NCBI GenBank assembly: GCA_029262235.1
Contig: JAJCZU010000002.1
Coordinates: 186,001-250,000, forward strand
Length of the DNA stretch: 64,000 bases
DNA from: Candidatus Eiseniibacteriota bacterium
GTDB taxonomy: Bacteria; Orphanbacterota; Orphanbacteria; Orphanbacterales; Orphanbacteraceae
Direction of reading: 5' to 3'
How positions within the stretch are numbered: the first letter of the stretch is position 1; each line of letters starts with the position of its first letter. The notes beneath the pieces were generated by a model. The model did not search any database and was not told the DNA's origin. It saw nothing but the letters and a program-made list of their open reading frames with translations. The position numbers and the translations under genes were made by a program. Positions 45,566 to 54,100 of the stretch are shown piece after piece.

Positions 45566-46753
45566 TCACGCCTCCCCGCTGTCCGGGCCTTCATCATCCC
45601 TGCGAGCAATACCGGCCAGAGCCAGTCCCGTAATCGTGTAGAGCGTCGTAATCACTTCCGAATCACCCAGGTTCCACTCCAGCGTTCCGTGCAGCAGAAA
45701 TCCCGTCAGGGCCGCGATCGCGGCGATCGAAAGCGCGCGGGGCGCCCCCCCGCCGCGTTTCGTACGCGTGCCGAGCGCCCTGTAGAGACGCACGATCCAG
45801 TGCAGAAGCGCCACGAGGCCGATTGCGCCCATGGCGGCCGCCGTCTGCAGCCAGTTAGAATGAAGATGCGTGAGGCGCTCTTTCGCTTCGGGCGCGCGGT
45901 GCGAAGCGATGACGGGCTCGAGATTCTGCAGGCCCCATCCGAACACGGGTTTCTCCCGCACGAGCGCGACGCCCGCCTCCCACAAGTACGTCCGCTCGAC
46001 ATTGAGCGCGTACCCCGTATCCCACGACGTGATGAGCCGTTCGCGAACCGGCGCATATGCGAGAAGCGCCCCCGCGAACAGGGCGAGGGCGACCACCCCC
46101 GCGCGCGAGCGCATCAGAACGATTGCAATTGCCACCGCCCCGATCCACGCGAACCACGCCGCGCGCGTGTAGGTGAGTACGAGCGCGGCCGTAGTCGCGA
46201 GAAACGCGGCCACGTGCAAAGGGCGAAGCGAGATCCTGCGAAGCGCAAGCACGAGGCAGACGAGGCTCGCCTGCAGAAAGACACCGGTCGATGTCATGTA
46301 GAACCCGATCGGACCGTCGAGGCGGTCGGGGTGATCGCCGAGCCCGCGCGCCTGTTCCCAGAGCCCTGCCATAGCCGCGAGCAGAAACGCGAGTGCGAAG
46401 ACGACGAGCGCCGTGCGCTCGCGCGCTTTCGTCGTGATCACCGCGATCGGGAGAACCGTGAGCAGCATGAGGGGAAACTTGCGGAGTTCGCGCACACCGG
46501 AGCCTGCGTCGCCCGCGAACAGCGCGATCAGGAGTGCGCCCGCCCAGACCAGTATGCCGTAAACGATGCCGCGAAGCCACGCGCTCGTTCGCCACTCTTC
46601 GATCAGCCGTGCGCGCGCGGACGGGTTGCACGCAACAAGCAGTAACGTGGCGCCGCATCCGAGCTGCTGCCCCGCGATCCCGAACGGTAGAAATGCGATG
46701 AGAGCGAGCAGCGTGAAGAAAGCGGCGCGATCGAGCCCCGTACGCAACGTCAC
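45566..46753 (-). CDS. O-antigen ligase / polymerase family membrane protein
   Basis: 395 residues with about ten transmembrane segments and one large periplasmic loop between about 270 and 310 ('RTYLWEAGVALVREKPVFGW', 'LTHLHSNWLQTAAAMGAIG'), containing the WaaL signature 'P..GWG' and H-x-x-x-L. GTG start overlaps the stop of the upstream GT4 gene (GTGA), so the two are translationally coupled. A longer open frame upstream only shadows the GT4 gene. Joins O-polysaccharide to its acceptor or polymerises exopolysaccharide. Confidence 0.87.
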   Translation of the reverse strand: MTLRTGLDRAAFFTLLALIAFLPFGIAGQQLGCGATLLLVACNPSARARLIEEWRTSAWLRGIVYGILVWAGALLIALFAGDAGSGVRELRKFPLMLLTVLPIAVITTKARERTALVVFALAFLLAAMAGLWEQARGLGDHPDRLDGPIGFYMTSTGVFLQASLVCLVLALRRISLRPLHVAAFLATTAALVLTYTRAAWFAWIGAVAIAIVLMRSRAGVVALALFAGALLAYAPVRERLITSWDTGYALNVERTYLWEAGVALVREKPVFGWGLQNLEPVIASHRAPEAKERLTHLHSNWLQTAAAMGAIGLVALLHWIVRLYRALGTRTKRGGGAPRALSIAAIAALTGFLLHGTLEWNLGDSEVITTLYTITGLALAGIARRDDEGPDSGEA

Positions 46754-47850
46754 GCGTCCGGGATCAGCGAGCGGTAAACGGCTTCGGCGTTGCGAATCGT
46801 GTTCTCGACAGAGAAGCGGGCGTGCACTTTCTCGCGATTGTTCTGACGAAACCGCGCGCGGAGCGCCCCGTCTTCGAGCAGCGTCTTGAGCGCTTCGTGA
46901 ATCCGCGGCACGTCGCCGGGTTCGAACAGAAAGCCGTTCTCGCCGTCTTCGATCGCCTCGGGGTTGCCGCCCGCGTTCGTGCAGACGACGGGAAGGGAGC
47001 GCGCCATCGCTTCCAGAATCGAAAGCGAGAATCCTTCGATGATCGAAGGGAGCACGTACACCGTGAGCAGCTCGTACCACGGAAGCACATCCATCTGAAA
47101 CCCGGCATAGATCACGCGGTGGGGGAGACCGAGCTCCGTGCGCAGACGCTCCAGTTCCTCGTCGTGGTCGATCCCGAGAAAGAGCAGCACGACGTCGTCC
47201 GGAATGCCTGTCATGGCGCGCATCAGTTCTTCCTGGCTCTTCTTGCGCGCTACGACACCAACGACGCGCGTTCCCTCGGGAAGCTCGAGTCGCGCGCGGA
47301 TCGCGCTCACCTTTGCCGCGTCCACATGTTCGTAGCGCGCGAGCGGGATGCCGTTGTGCACTACCGCAACATGACTCGCCGGCACGCCGCCCGCGACCAT
47401 GCCGTCGGCCACCGCCTGGCTCACGGCGATGATGCGATCCGTGCCCGCGGCATAGTAGCGGCCCTGCAGCTTACCGCCGGAGGAGAGCGGCACGTTTCTT
47501 CGTGTGTGAACGAGCTGGAACGAGCCGCGAAAGAGCCGCCGCGCCTGAATCGAAAGATGCCGGTCGACCGAAGCGTGCGCGTTCAGAATATCGATCGAGC
47601 GTTCCTCCGCGATGTCGCGGATCGCGCGCGACTTCCGCACGTCGAGCGGCGAATGGCCGAACTGAAACGGAACGAGCGTGACGCGCGCGTGATTCTGAAA
47701 GCGCTCCCAGAGAAGCGATTCTTCGCGCACGCAGAGATACACTTCGTGGCCCCTGTCCGCGAGGCCCCCCGTGAGATAGGTGATGGAGTTCGTGGACCCG
47801 CCGAAGTCGCCCTGGTGCGTCATCTGCAGAATGCGAAGGGGCCGGCTCAT
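46750..47850 (-). CDS. GT4-family glycosyltransferase
   Basis: 366 residues, cytoplasmic GT-B fold. N-terminal 'RILQMTHQGDFGGSTNSITY' glycine-rich acceptor side; C-terminal donor side with 'LPSIIEGFSLSILEAMARSL' and 'PVVCTNAGGNPEAIEDGENG', including E-x7-E. The start at 47850 lies 7 nt after the stop of the deacetylase gene; a longer frame would lie within it. With the O-antigen ligase-like gene it forms a polysaccharide-assembly pair. Confidence 0.88.
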   Translation of the reverse strand: MSRPLRILQMTHQGDFGGSTNSITYLTGGLADRGHEVYLCVREESLLWERFQNHARVTLVPFQFGHSPLDVRKSRAIRDIAEERSIDILNAHASVDRHLSIQARRLFRGSFQLVHTRRNVPLSSGGKLQGRYYAAGTDRIIAVSQAVADGMVAGGVPASHVAVVHNGIPLARYEHVDAAKVSAIRARLELPEGTRVVGVVARKKSQEELMRAMTGIPDDVVLLFLGIDHDEELERLRTELGLPHRVIYAGFQMDVLPWYELLTVYVLPSIIEGFSLSILEAMARSLPVVCTNAGGNPEAIEDGENGFLFEPGDVPRIHEALKTLLEDGALRARFRQNNREKVHARFSVENTIRNAEAVYRSLIPDA

Positions 47851-47857
47851 TGCGGGA

Positions 47858-48775
47858 TCATGCTTCCGTTTCACGCTTGCGAGAGACGGCGATCGCCTCC
47901 AGGCACGTCTGATAATGAATGTGTACGGTGTCGTCGAGACGCCGAGCATAGCCACCGGCGAAGACTACGACAACGGGAATCCTGCGGTCTCCGTAGCGAT
48001 GCAGCACGAGCGCGTCGCGCTTCCGCAGTCCCTCGAGGGTAAGGCGCAGCCCGCCGAGTTGATCTTCGCGATACGGATCCGCGCCGGCGACATAGATCAT
48101 GAGGTCGGGTTCGAACCGCGCGTCGATCGTGTCGAGCCCGCCGCGGAGCGCGTCCAGATAGGCGGTGTCTTCGATTCCGTCGGGGAGGCCGATGTCGAGA
48201 TCCGAGCGCTGCTTCAGGGGGTAGTTGTTTTCCTGATGAATGGAGAACGTGAAAACCGAGTCGTCGTTTTCGAAGATGCGCGCGGTGCCGTTTCCCTGGT
48301 GCACGTCGGTGTCGATGATGAGAACGCGTGCGGGACCGTTTTCTTCCATCTGCATCGCGCGCGCGGCGATTGCAATGTCGTTCACGTAGCAGAAGCCTTC
48401 CGCGTGCCCCGCGAATGCGTGATGAAGCCCGCCGCCGAGGTGCGCTGCGGCGCCGTCTTCCCACGCGCACTCCGCAGCCAGAATGCTCCCGCCGGCCGCG
48501 AGGCGGAAAGCGCCGATGACCTCCGGGTTGACGGGGAGCTCGGACATGGCCGTGCGCTCCGTGTGCGCGGCGCTCTCGAGGTCGTCGATGTAATCGGATG
48601 TGTGCGCGAGGATCAGTTCCGCGCGCGTGATGTCAGGAGGTTCGAGAAACTGAGAGGGAAGGGCGTCGCCGTTTGCGATGAGCTTTTCGCGCACGAGCCG
48701 GTACTTGCTCGTGGGAAACACGTGCGCGCCGATATCCGCTTCGTAACGATGGGAGTAGACGAACCGGACCGGCAA
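47858..48775 (-). CDS. Histone deacetylase-family (AcuC/HDAC-like) amidohydrolase
   Basis: 305 residues, TTG start with AGGGAA 5 nt upstream; its N-terminus (PVRFVYSHRYEADIGAHVFP) matches the family start. Active-site signatures: 'GGGLHHAFAGHAEGFCYVND' (His118, His119), 'LIIDTDVHQGNGT' (zinc ligands Asp157, His159) and 'GADPYREDQLGG' (third zinc Asp). Bacterial members deacetylate proteins such as acetyl-CoA synthetase, or small acetylated amines. The gene lies 10 nt after the anti-sigma gene and just before the polysaccharide genes; whether it acts on acetylated sugars is open. Confidence 0.9.
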   Translation of the reverse strand: MPVRFVYSHRYEADIGAHVFPTSKYRLVREKLIANGDALPSQFLEPPDITRAELILAHTSDYIDDLESAAHTERTAMSELPVNPEVIGAFRLAAGGSILAAECAWEDGAAAHLGGGLHHAFAGHAEGFCYVNDIAIAARAMQMEENGPARVLIIDTDVHQGNGTARIFENDDSVFTFSIHQENNYPLKQRSDLDIGLPDGIEDTAYLDALRGGLDTIDARFEPDLMIYVAGADPYREDQLGGLRLTLEGLRKRDALVLHRYGDRRIPVVVVFAGGYARRLDDTVHIHYQTCLEAIAVSRKRETEA

Positions 48776-48785
48776 ACGCGTTCCC

Positions 48786-49490
48786 TCATTCTGCGATGAT
48801 CAGTTTGGCCACCGGGAAGCGTTCGTTTCCGTCGAACGGACGAATCGCTTCGACTTCGATCGTGTATTCCGCGCCGGCCGTCAGGCCGTCGAGCGTTGTC
48901 TGTGGAATCGTAACCGATGCTTCGGCCACTTCCGTGCGATACGCGATCATACCTTCGACATCGTAAACGCGCACCACGTAGCGCCCTGTCGATTCCATCG
49001 GCGCCCAGGCAATGGTTCCCGCGGCGCCGCGCGCGAGATCGATCGTCTGCACGGCGCGCGTTTCGGTTCCGCCGCGCACCACTTCGCCGTTGTCGGTGAC
49101 CGGGCCGCCTCGAAGCAGGAAGAGCGCGAACACGGCCGTCATGACGGCGCCCGCCATCACGAGGCGGGGGCCGCGGAACAGTGCTGCGAGCTTTTCGAAA
49201 ATACTCGACTGCGCCCGGCTGTCTTCCGGCTGAATCTTGAACCCGACTTTGGCCAGGTTCTTCGCCCGCACCTTCGCATAGGCGGGCGCCTCGACCGGGT
49301 CGCGCGCGATTTCCGCGAGCAGGTGCCTGGCCGAAACCAGGCCGCGCAGCGCCTCGTCGTCTTCCGCGAGGACGGCTTCCACACGGGAGCGCTTCGCGTC
49401 GCTGAGCGTTCCTTCTATATAGGCGGCGAGAGTCTGTTCGTCGAGTTCCCGTTTCCCGCTGCCTGACCGATGGTCGAATTTCGCGTTCAT
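48786..49490 (-). CDS. Membrane anti-sigma-like protein (single helical module)
   Basis: 234 residues. ATG with GAGGAAGGG upstream. N-terminal unit 'LAAYIEGTLSDAKRSRVEAV' resembles the anti-sigma zf-HC2 helices but lacks the metal ligands; a membrane span follows (about 108-126), then a periplasmic fibronectin-like domain ('IAWAPMESTGRYVVRVYDVE', 'GLTAGAEYTIEVEAI'). Same plan as 20633-21448, with one helical module rather than two. It follows its presumed partner sigma gene by 91 nt. Confidence 0.75.
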   Translation of the reverse strand: MNAKFDHRSGSGKRELDEQTLAAYIEGTLSDAKRSRVEAVLAEDDEALRGLVSARHLLAEIARDPVEAPAYAKVRAKNLAKVGFKIQPEDSRAQSSIFEKLAALFRGPRLVMAGAVMTAVFALFLLRGGPVTDNGEVVRGGTETRAVQTIDLARGAAGTIAWAPMESTGRYVVRVYDVEGMIAYRTEVAEASVTIPQTTLDGLTAGAEYTIEVEAIRPFDGNERFPVAKLIIAE

Positions 49491-49581
49491 TTCCCTTCCT
49501 CTCTCTTCCCGTCCCCGGGCCTGTCGTTATGGGCAGGTCACTTCTATCTCATCGATACGGACGAGTGAGCGGAATTTGACA

Positions 49582-50460
49582 TCACGAGAGAGCGGCCTCC
49601 CACTTCATGCGAAAACCTGCGGGCATGCTGCCTGCATGGATCTCGCGGGCCGCGAGCGACTTTCCGATCTCGCCCGTGACCCGTTTCAACTCCCGATAGA
49701 TCGTGTGCTCCGGCTTTTGCACCGTCTCGGCGATCTCCTTCACCGACAACTGCATCATATAATAGGACTTCAGGATCAGTTTCGACTGCGGTTCGAGCGC
49801 GGCCAGCGTCTCGCGAAACGCGATCTCGACCTCCCGCGCCGCCGCGTCCTCGTCGGGGCCCGGCACGTCGGCCGGAAGCTCGAGAGGCCTCCCCTCGCCG
49901 TCGGGGCTTACAGGAGCGTCGAGCGAAAGGGCGGGCACCATGCGCATCAGGTCGTGGGCCAGATTCCAGAGGTTGTGGCTCGTAAGAACCCCGTTGATCG
50001 TGCGGACGGCATCGTGCACCTCCCCGAACGTCGTTTCCAGCCCGTGGCGCGCGCGCAACGTCTCGTACGCCTCCGCGAAGCTCATCCCCTCCCAATAGCA
50101 GTACTGGAAGACGAGTTGCTCGCGTTCGGGGAGCTTCTTGATCGGCTCGTTCAGCCGTTTCCGGCCCTGTTTCCCCCGAATAAAGTCGATGCAGAGGTTG
50201 CGCGAGACCGTCACGAGCCAGGTCGAGAGCTTGCAGGAGCCGCCCACCCGGTCCGGGTCGAACTTCAGCAGACGCCGCATGCCGTTTTCGTGGAGCTTCT
50301 CGCAGATATGCAGGTAGAGGTCGACACGACCGTCCTCGTCACGACGGAACTTCGCGGCGACCGAGAAGATCAGATTGGTGTATTCGTCCAGAAACTGGTC
50401 CCAGGCCTCTTCCGGGCTCTCGTGGAGCAGTCTGATGAGAGCGGCGTCGGGAATCGCCAT
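49582..50460 (-). CDS. ECF-like sigma-70 factor with two candidate region-4 modules
   Basis: 292 residues. ATG 50460 follows a GGGAGGGGG by 6 nt; a longer frame to 50619 would overlap the divergent promoter. Region 2 is 'EEAWDQFLDEYTNLIFSVAA' and 'KLSTWLVTVSRNLCIDFIRG'; a first helix-turn-helix candidate comes right after ('LPEREQLVFQYCYWEGMSFA'), and a second at the C-terminus ('LEPQSKLILKSYYMMQLSVK' then EIAETVQKPEHTIYREL). Paralogous to 21462-22310. Transcribed divergently from the lasso-leader peptide gene at 50645. Confidence 0.83.
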   Translation of the reverse strand: MAIPDAALIRLLHESPEEAWDQFLDEYTNLIFSVAAKFRRDEDGRVDLYLHICEKLHENGMRRLLKFDPDRVGGSCKLSTWLVTVSRNLCIDFIRGKQGRKRLNEPIKKLPEREQLVFQYCYWEGMSFAEAYETLRARHGLETTFGEVHDAVRTINGVLTSHNLWNLAHDLMRMVPALSLDAPVSPDGEGRPLELPADVPGPDEDAAAREVEIAFRETLAALEPQSKLILKSYYMMQLSVKEIAETVQKPEHTIYRELKRVTGEIGKSLAAREIHAGSMPAGFRMKWEAALS

Positions 50461-50559
50461 GGGCACCCCCTCCCGTTGCCTCACTATAGAGGGGCCGCGG
50501 AGCGGGTGCAAGAGAGGTCGAATGGGGCGCGCCTGCTCCTGACCGGCCCGAATCGGGAG

Positions 50560-50587
50560 TTGACTCCGTTGATCCCTCTGGTAGAAT
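50560..50587 (+). promoter_or_regulatory. Sigma-70-type promoter for the first leader-peptide gene
   Basis: TTGACT, 16-nt spacer, TAGAAT. Predicted start about 50594, giving a 50-nt leader to ATG 50645. Lies between the divergent sigma-factor gene and the peptide gene. Confidence 0.65.
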
Positions 50588-50644
50588 GCGGGCAGCAAGG
50601 CAACAGGGAAACACTCCAATATTCAGAATTGCGGGATAAGTACA

Positions 50645-50761
50645 ATGGATAGAAAGTCTTACGAAAAACCTTCGGTGACGAAGCACGGATCCTTGAAAGA
50701 AATCACGCTGACTTCCTTCAGCCGGGCGGACGACGCGCAGAGCGTGGAGGAGTCCTCCTGA
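50645..50761 (+). CDS. Lasso-type leader peptide-containing RiPP precursor (copy 1)
   Basis: 38 residues. Residues 6-24 read YEKPSVTKHGSLKEITLTS, which fits the lasso-peptide leader pattern Y-x2-P-x-[LV]-x3-G-x5-T recognised by RRE (PqqD-like) proteins. The tail after TSF (SRADDAQSVEESS) is acidic and unrelated to that of the second copy, as expected for a core peptide. If the core starts two residues after Thr21, Asp lies at positions 7 and 8, where lasso rings close, but the first residue is not the usual Gly/Ala/Ser/Cys. Own promoter upstream and a strong terminator downstream. No maturation enzyme in the window. Confidence 0.75.
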   Translation: MDRKSYEKPSVTKHGSLKEITLTSFSRADDAQSVEESS

Positions 50762-50804
50762 TCGGGTGAGTGGACGATTCGTGTACGTCAGTAGAAATAA
50801 GAAG

Positions 50805-50833
50805 AGGGAGAGGCTCGGCCCTCTCCCTTTTTC
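50805..50833 (+). terminator. Bidirectional intrinsic terminator after peptide gene 1
   Basis: 9-bp stem AGGGAGAGG / CCTCTCCCT with 6-nt loop followed by TTTTTC on the plus strand. On the minus strand it could also end transcription coming from the tiny gene at 50883-50963. Confidence 0.88.
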
Positions 50834-50882
50834 TGTTCTTGAGATAGCAGGCGGCCCCTCCGGACCCCGCGAGGCGCTCGTT

Positions 50883-50963
50883 CTAGACTGCCGCCAGTGC
50901 GAAGCAGGTGAATCCGAGCAGGTAGATCATGTAAATGAGGCCGTGTCCCGTGCGCGTTTCCAT
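50883..50963 (-). CDS. Putative 26-residue membrane peptide
   Basis: Perfect AGGAGG (50970-50975) 6 nt upstream of an ATG, then 26 codons and TAG. After a short polar start (METRTGHG) the peptide is almost wholly hydrophobic (LIYMIYLLGFTCFALAAV), enough for one membrane span. Convergent with the first leader-peptide gene, with the bidirectional terminator between. No homolog recalled. The ribosome site is among the best in the window, which is why I call it; it remains a short ORF without other proof. Confidence 0.5.
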   Translation of the reverse strand: METRTGHGLIYMIYLLGFTCFALAAV

Positions 50964-51063
50964 TGAAATCCTCCTGAAAAAGTGGCGTCCTGAATGACTG
51001 ATGTCGCCTTATCGGAGGGGGGCGGAGAGAAGTTGCGCGAGGTTTTCAGGCACGCGCAAATCC

Positions 51064-51093
51064 TTGCCTGATAACGCAATCCTGTGGTATAGT
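51064..51093 (+). promoter_or_regulatory. Promoter for the large Ig-repeat protein gene
   Basis: TTGCCT, 18-nt spacer, TATAGT. Predicted start about 51100, 43 nt before the ATG at 51143, which has GGAGG 6 nt upstream. Confidence 0.5.
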
Positions 51094-51142
51094 TCAGCCA
51101 ATCGGAATTCTTGCCCAAATCTAATAAATCTCGGAGGTTACT

Positions 51143-54100
51143 ATGCGATCTTGGATAGAGAAGGGGATCGGTCTCCTGTTCCTGACTATGTTCCTGGGAA
51201 TGTCTGTGGTCCCGGCCCTCGGGCAGTCAGTTGGGATGGACCAGAACGGCAATTTGACTTGTGAGGTTGGAGAATCGGGCATCGTGAACGCGGTGCAAGG
51301 TCAGCAATACTCGATCGACTTCGTTCTCGAGAACTTCCCGGACCCGCTTTACAGTGTTGGTCTCTTCTTCGGTACGCCCGACGCGAGTGCAGTCTCGAAT
51401 GTGAGTTTCGCGTTCAATACCGGTTACTCCAGCTGGACTTTGACTGCGATAAAAACACCCCTGGACACAGAAATGACGGCCGGATTCCTTGCATACCGCA
51501 CGGCCAATGGTGCGGCTTATACGACGGCAGCGACGGACTTCAGCTTCAATTCTCCACAATCGGACCCGTTGGTGGGGACGCTGACTTTCACAGCGGAAAT
51601 CACCGGTTGTATTAGCTGGGGAATCGATCCCGGCGACGGTCTTTCTCTTGGTTCCGCGTTCTTCGACACGAACTTCAACCAATTCGCGGTGCCCGCATGC
51701 GCGCCGAACGTCTGCACCGGCGGCGATCCGCTCGCGATCGACGACACCGACCCGGCGTGTCCGATCGGCAACGCGAAGAACGGCGACTCGTACAGCGGCG
51801 CGACCTTCCTCGCGACCGGCGGCGTTCCGCCTTATTCGTGGTCGCAGACCGGCCTGCCGAGCGGCATGGATATCAACAGCGGAACGGGCGCGATCGAAGG
51901 AACGCCGAGCGATACGCCCGGCAATTTCCCGTTCACCGTTACAGTGACGGATGACGAAGGAAACACGAAGGCTTCGGAGCAGCGTTCGTGCTCGCTCACA
52001 CTCGATCCGGCCGATCTCGCCGTCAGCACCAACGCCCCGACCTGCCCGCTTCCGAACGGGAAAGTCGGCGTGTTCTATGACGGCCCGGCTTTCACGGCGA
52101 CAGGCGGCGTTCCGCCATACACGTGGGACATCTCTTCGAACAACGCGCACCCGGGCCTCGCCATGGGCGGCGCGACGGGCAAAATCACGGGAACGCCGAC
52201 CGTGTTCGGTTCGCGCACGTATACCATTCGCGTGACGGATGACAACCAGAACACGGCAACGCGCCAGTGCGGCCTCGAGATCGATCCCGCGGATCTGGTT
52301 CTCGGCGGCGGCGACTGCCCGTTCAAGCTCGAAATCAATCAGGCGATGTCGTCGAGCCAGTTCACGGCTTCGGGCGGAATACCGCCATACAGCTGGGACG
52401 CCAACGGGCTTCCGAACGGTGTTTCGATCAACGGCACCGGTGTCCTTTCCGGCACGCCTTCACAGTCGGGCAGCTTCCCGGCCGAAATCATCGTAAGCGA
52501 CAGCGACAATCCGACGGTGTCGGACACTCTGACGTGCCAGATCGACGTCAACGTTGCGCCGCTTGTGATCAATACGCAGGACCCGATATGCCCGCTTCCG
52601 GATGGTGATGTCGATGAGTTGTACTCGCCCACGCAGAAGGGTGGGCTCGGCACAGGTATCACGTTCATGGCGACGGGCGGGATACCGCCTTACGAGTGGT
52701 CGGCGTCCGGGCTTCCGCAGGGCATGGGCATCGACATCAATTCGGGTGAAATCGGTGGAACGCCGACGCAGAGCGGCGGATTCGCGTTCACGGTCTTCGT
52801 TGATGACTCCGAGGTTGCCACCGGAAAAGCGCAGGCTTCGCGCCAGTGCTCGCTCTATGTTAACCCGGCTGATGGTGGCGTCTCGGTTGGCGATGACGAC
52901 AAGCTCAGCGGCGCACCCGGCGACACGGTTTACTTCCACTTCCTCGTCGAGAGCTCCTCGGGCGCGGCGACTTCATACAATATGAGCGCGTTCACGTCGA
53001 ACGGCTTCAGCGCGACGATCACCGGCGGAACGACACTGAACCTCGGTGCGTCAGGTGACTCGTTGATCGAGGTCTGCGTCGCCATTCCTGGTGGCGTAAG
53101 CTGCGACGACGCAAACGATGTCGTGACGCTCGTCGTCACGCGCGCCGACGACGACAACATTTCGGATCAGGGAACCGCGCAGCTCAACATCGACTTCGAA
53201 AAAGGCGTCGATGTTGTCGTGCAGAAGAACGGGCTCTGTGCTTTCCCTGGCCAGGTGAAGAGCGAGTTCTACAAGATTTACAACACCGGGGACTGCGAGC
53301 AGACGTACAGTCTCTCTTCGTCGAACTCCGCGGGCTGGCCGCAGGATGCGCCGAAATCGGTGACGATTCCGGGCATGGACAGCGCGCAGGTCCAGGTGGA
53401 CGTGACGCCGCCGTCGAATACGGAGTGCACGGATACGAGTGTGGTGCGGCTGACAGCGACATGCAATACGGAATCTGATGTTACGGACAGCGATTCCATT
53501 ACGGCCTTCATCTGTGCCGTGCTCGGCGTGGATGTCACCGGGCCCGCCAATCAGAACGCGGCGCCGGGCGATACGGTCGAGTACTGCTTCACGGTCTCGA
53601 ATACCGGAAACTGTGACGCCACATTCGAGGTCGATCTTGACCTCGGCCTGTGGCAGGTAATCAATGATCTGACGGATCCGTCGAAGTCCCTCTTCGTCGA
53701 GATTCCGGCGTTCGGCGACACGACCTTCTGTGTGGAGCACATCGTTCCGGAGGATGCCCAGGAAGGCGACGACGACAGCTTCTGCCTTGTCGCGCAGCTT
53801 GGTGTGTCGAATGCTTCCAAGGGGATCCCCTCCGACTCCGCATGCGTAACGACGACGGTATCGGGTGCGGCATGCGTTGCCGATTTCTCGCTCGAGTTCA
53901 TCGGGTACACGGCCGCGCAGCCGGACGACTTCGAACTGAAGAGCAGTCTCGGCATCCCGAGCTTCGACCCGGGCGAAACGTTCGGCATGCTCTTCAGTCT
54001 GACCAACAACAGCGGCACTCCGGACTCGTACGATATTTCGTACGACACGGAGCTCGGCTGGGATGTCCAGCTTCCGTTCACGGAAACGGGCAAGTTCACG

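Noticed and set aside
50764-51142. Additional leader-peptide copy between the first peptide gene and the Ig-repeat giant.
   Set aside because: I searched by eye for the YEKP..KHG block on both strands; only the terminator, the tiny membrane peptide and a promoter are found.
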